From an uncultured bacterium (GTDB lineage: Bacteria > Planctomycetota > Planctomycetia > Pirellulales > UBA1268), in contig CALGAS010000291.1 in NCBI GenBank assembly GCA_937959175.1, positions 1 to 7,390 on the forward strand: a stretch of DNA of 7,390 nucleotides, written 5' to 3'. The notes beneath the pieces were generated by a model. The model had not been told where the DNA came from and ran no database searches. It saw nothing but the letters and a program-made list of their open reading frames with translations. The position numbers were made by a program, and so were the translations under genes. Shown piece after piece: positions 7,349-7,390 of the stretch; within the stretch, counting starts at the first letter, position 1; every line of letters begins with the position of its first letter.

Positions 7349-7390
7349 TTGGAAAAGGGTACAGGCACCTCGCTTCGCTCGGAGCCAGTC
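7349..7390. repeat. Palindromic intergenic repeat, cut by the window edge
   Basis: The last 42 bases begin TTGGAAAAGGGTACAGGCAC and end GGAGCCAGTC. ACAGGCACC pairs with GGAGCCAGT at seven of nine positions around a CGCTTCGC-containing centre. From memory, many planctomycete genomes carry intergenic repeats of this form: GGAAAAGGG, an imperfect stem with GGCACC/GGAGCC, then CCCTTTTCC. On that pattern the missing half would continue with a C-run and TTTTCC just beyond the window. They may relate to REP-type elements mobilised in trans; no transposase is present here. Confidence 0.5.

Overview
The window is about two-thirds G+C and carries six protein genes, with no rRNA, tRNA, CRISPR array or transposase gene. 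The protein families suggest a planctomycete, probably Pirellulales-like: a long RpoD-type sigma factor, a secreted VWA protein with a 'CDRSASM' MIDAS loop, a short zinc-ribbon membrane protein, and a palindromic repeat at the right edge of a kind I recall from these genomes. The assignment rests on pattern recognition alone.

Layout. Positions 1-170 are the 3' flank of the sigma gene and hold two strong hairpins. Positions 171-1766 (minus strand) encode a primary-type sigma-70 factor. Its best start is a TTG with a strong Shine-Dalgarno (SD) sequence, 12 codons inside the longest open frame. Positions 1767-2192 are a divergent intergenic region with a terminator-like hairpin and weak promoter candidates. 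Positions 2193-4440 (plus strand) are a compact three-gene unit: a zinc-ribbon/two-helix membrane protein, a zinc-free quinone oxidoreductase of the MDR superfamily coupled to it through an ATGA overlap, and a secreted VWA-domain protein 44 bp further on. This unit converges on the next with only 18 bp between stop codons, and a 9-bp perfect stem sits exactly over the junction. Positions 4459-7229 (minus strand) hold two envelope genes: a predicted lipoprotein (promoter-proximal) and, after a 251-bp structured spacer, a CpaB/RcpC-like SAF-domain protein with a very long disordered tail. The right edge is an intergenic region with a possible promoter and half of a palindromic repeat.

How the genes may work together. 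The sigma factor looks like housekeeping machinery. The zinc-ribbon, oxidoreductase and VWA genes are probably co-transcribed, but no shared pathway is evident. The SAF protein and the lipoprotein are both predicted to act at the cell envelope. The SAF domain resembles CpaB of Tad/Flp pilus systems, and the lipoprotein's C-terminal third faintly resembles a secretin beta-domain. The pair could therefore be a reduced CpaB/CpaC-like module without the Tad ATPase, prepilin or platform genes in view; this is the most speculative point here. I see no convincing known defence, secretion or biosynthetic system in the window.
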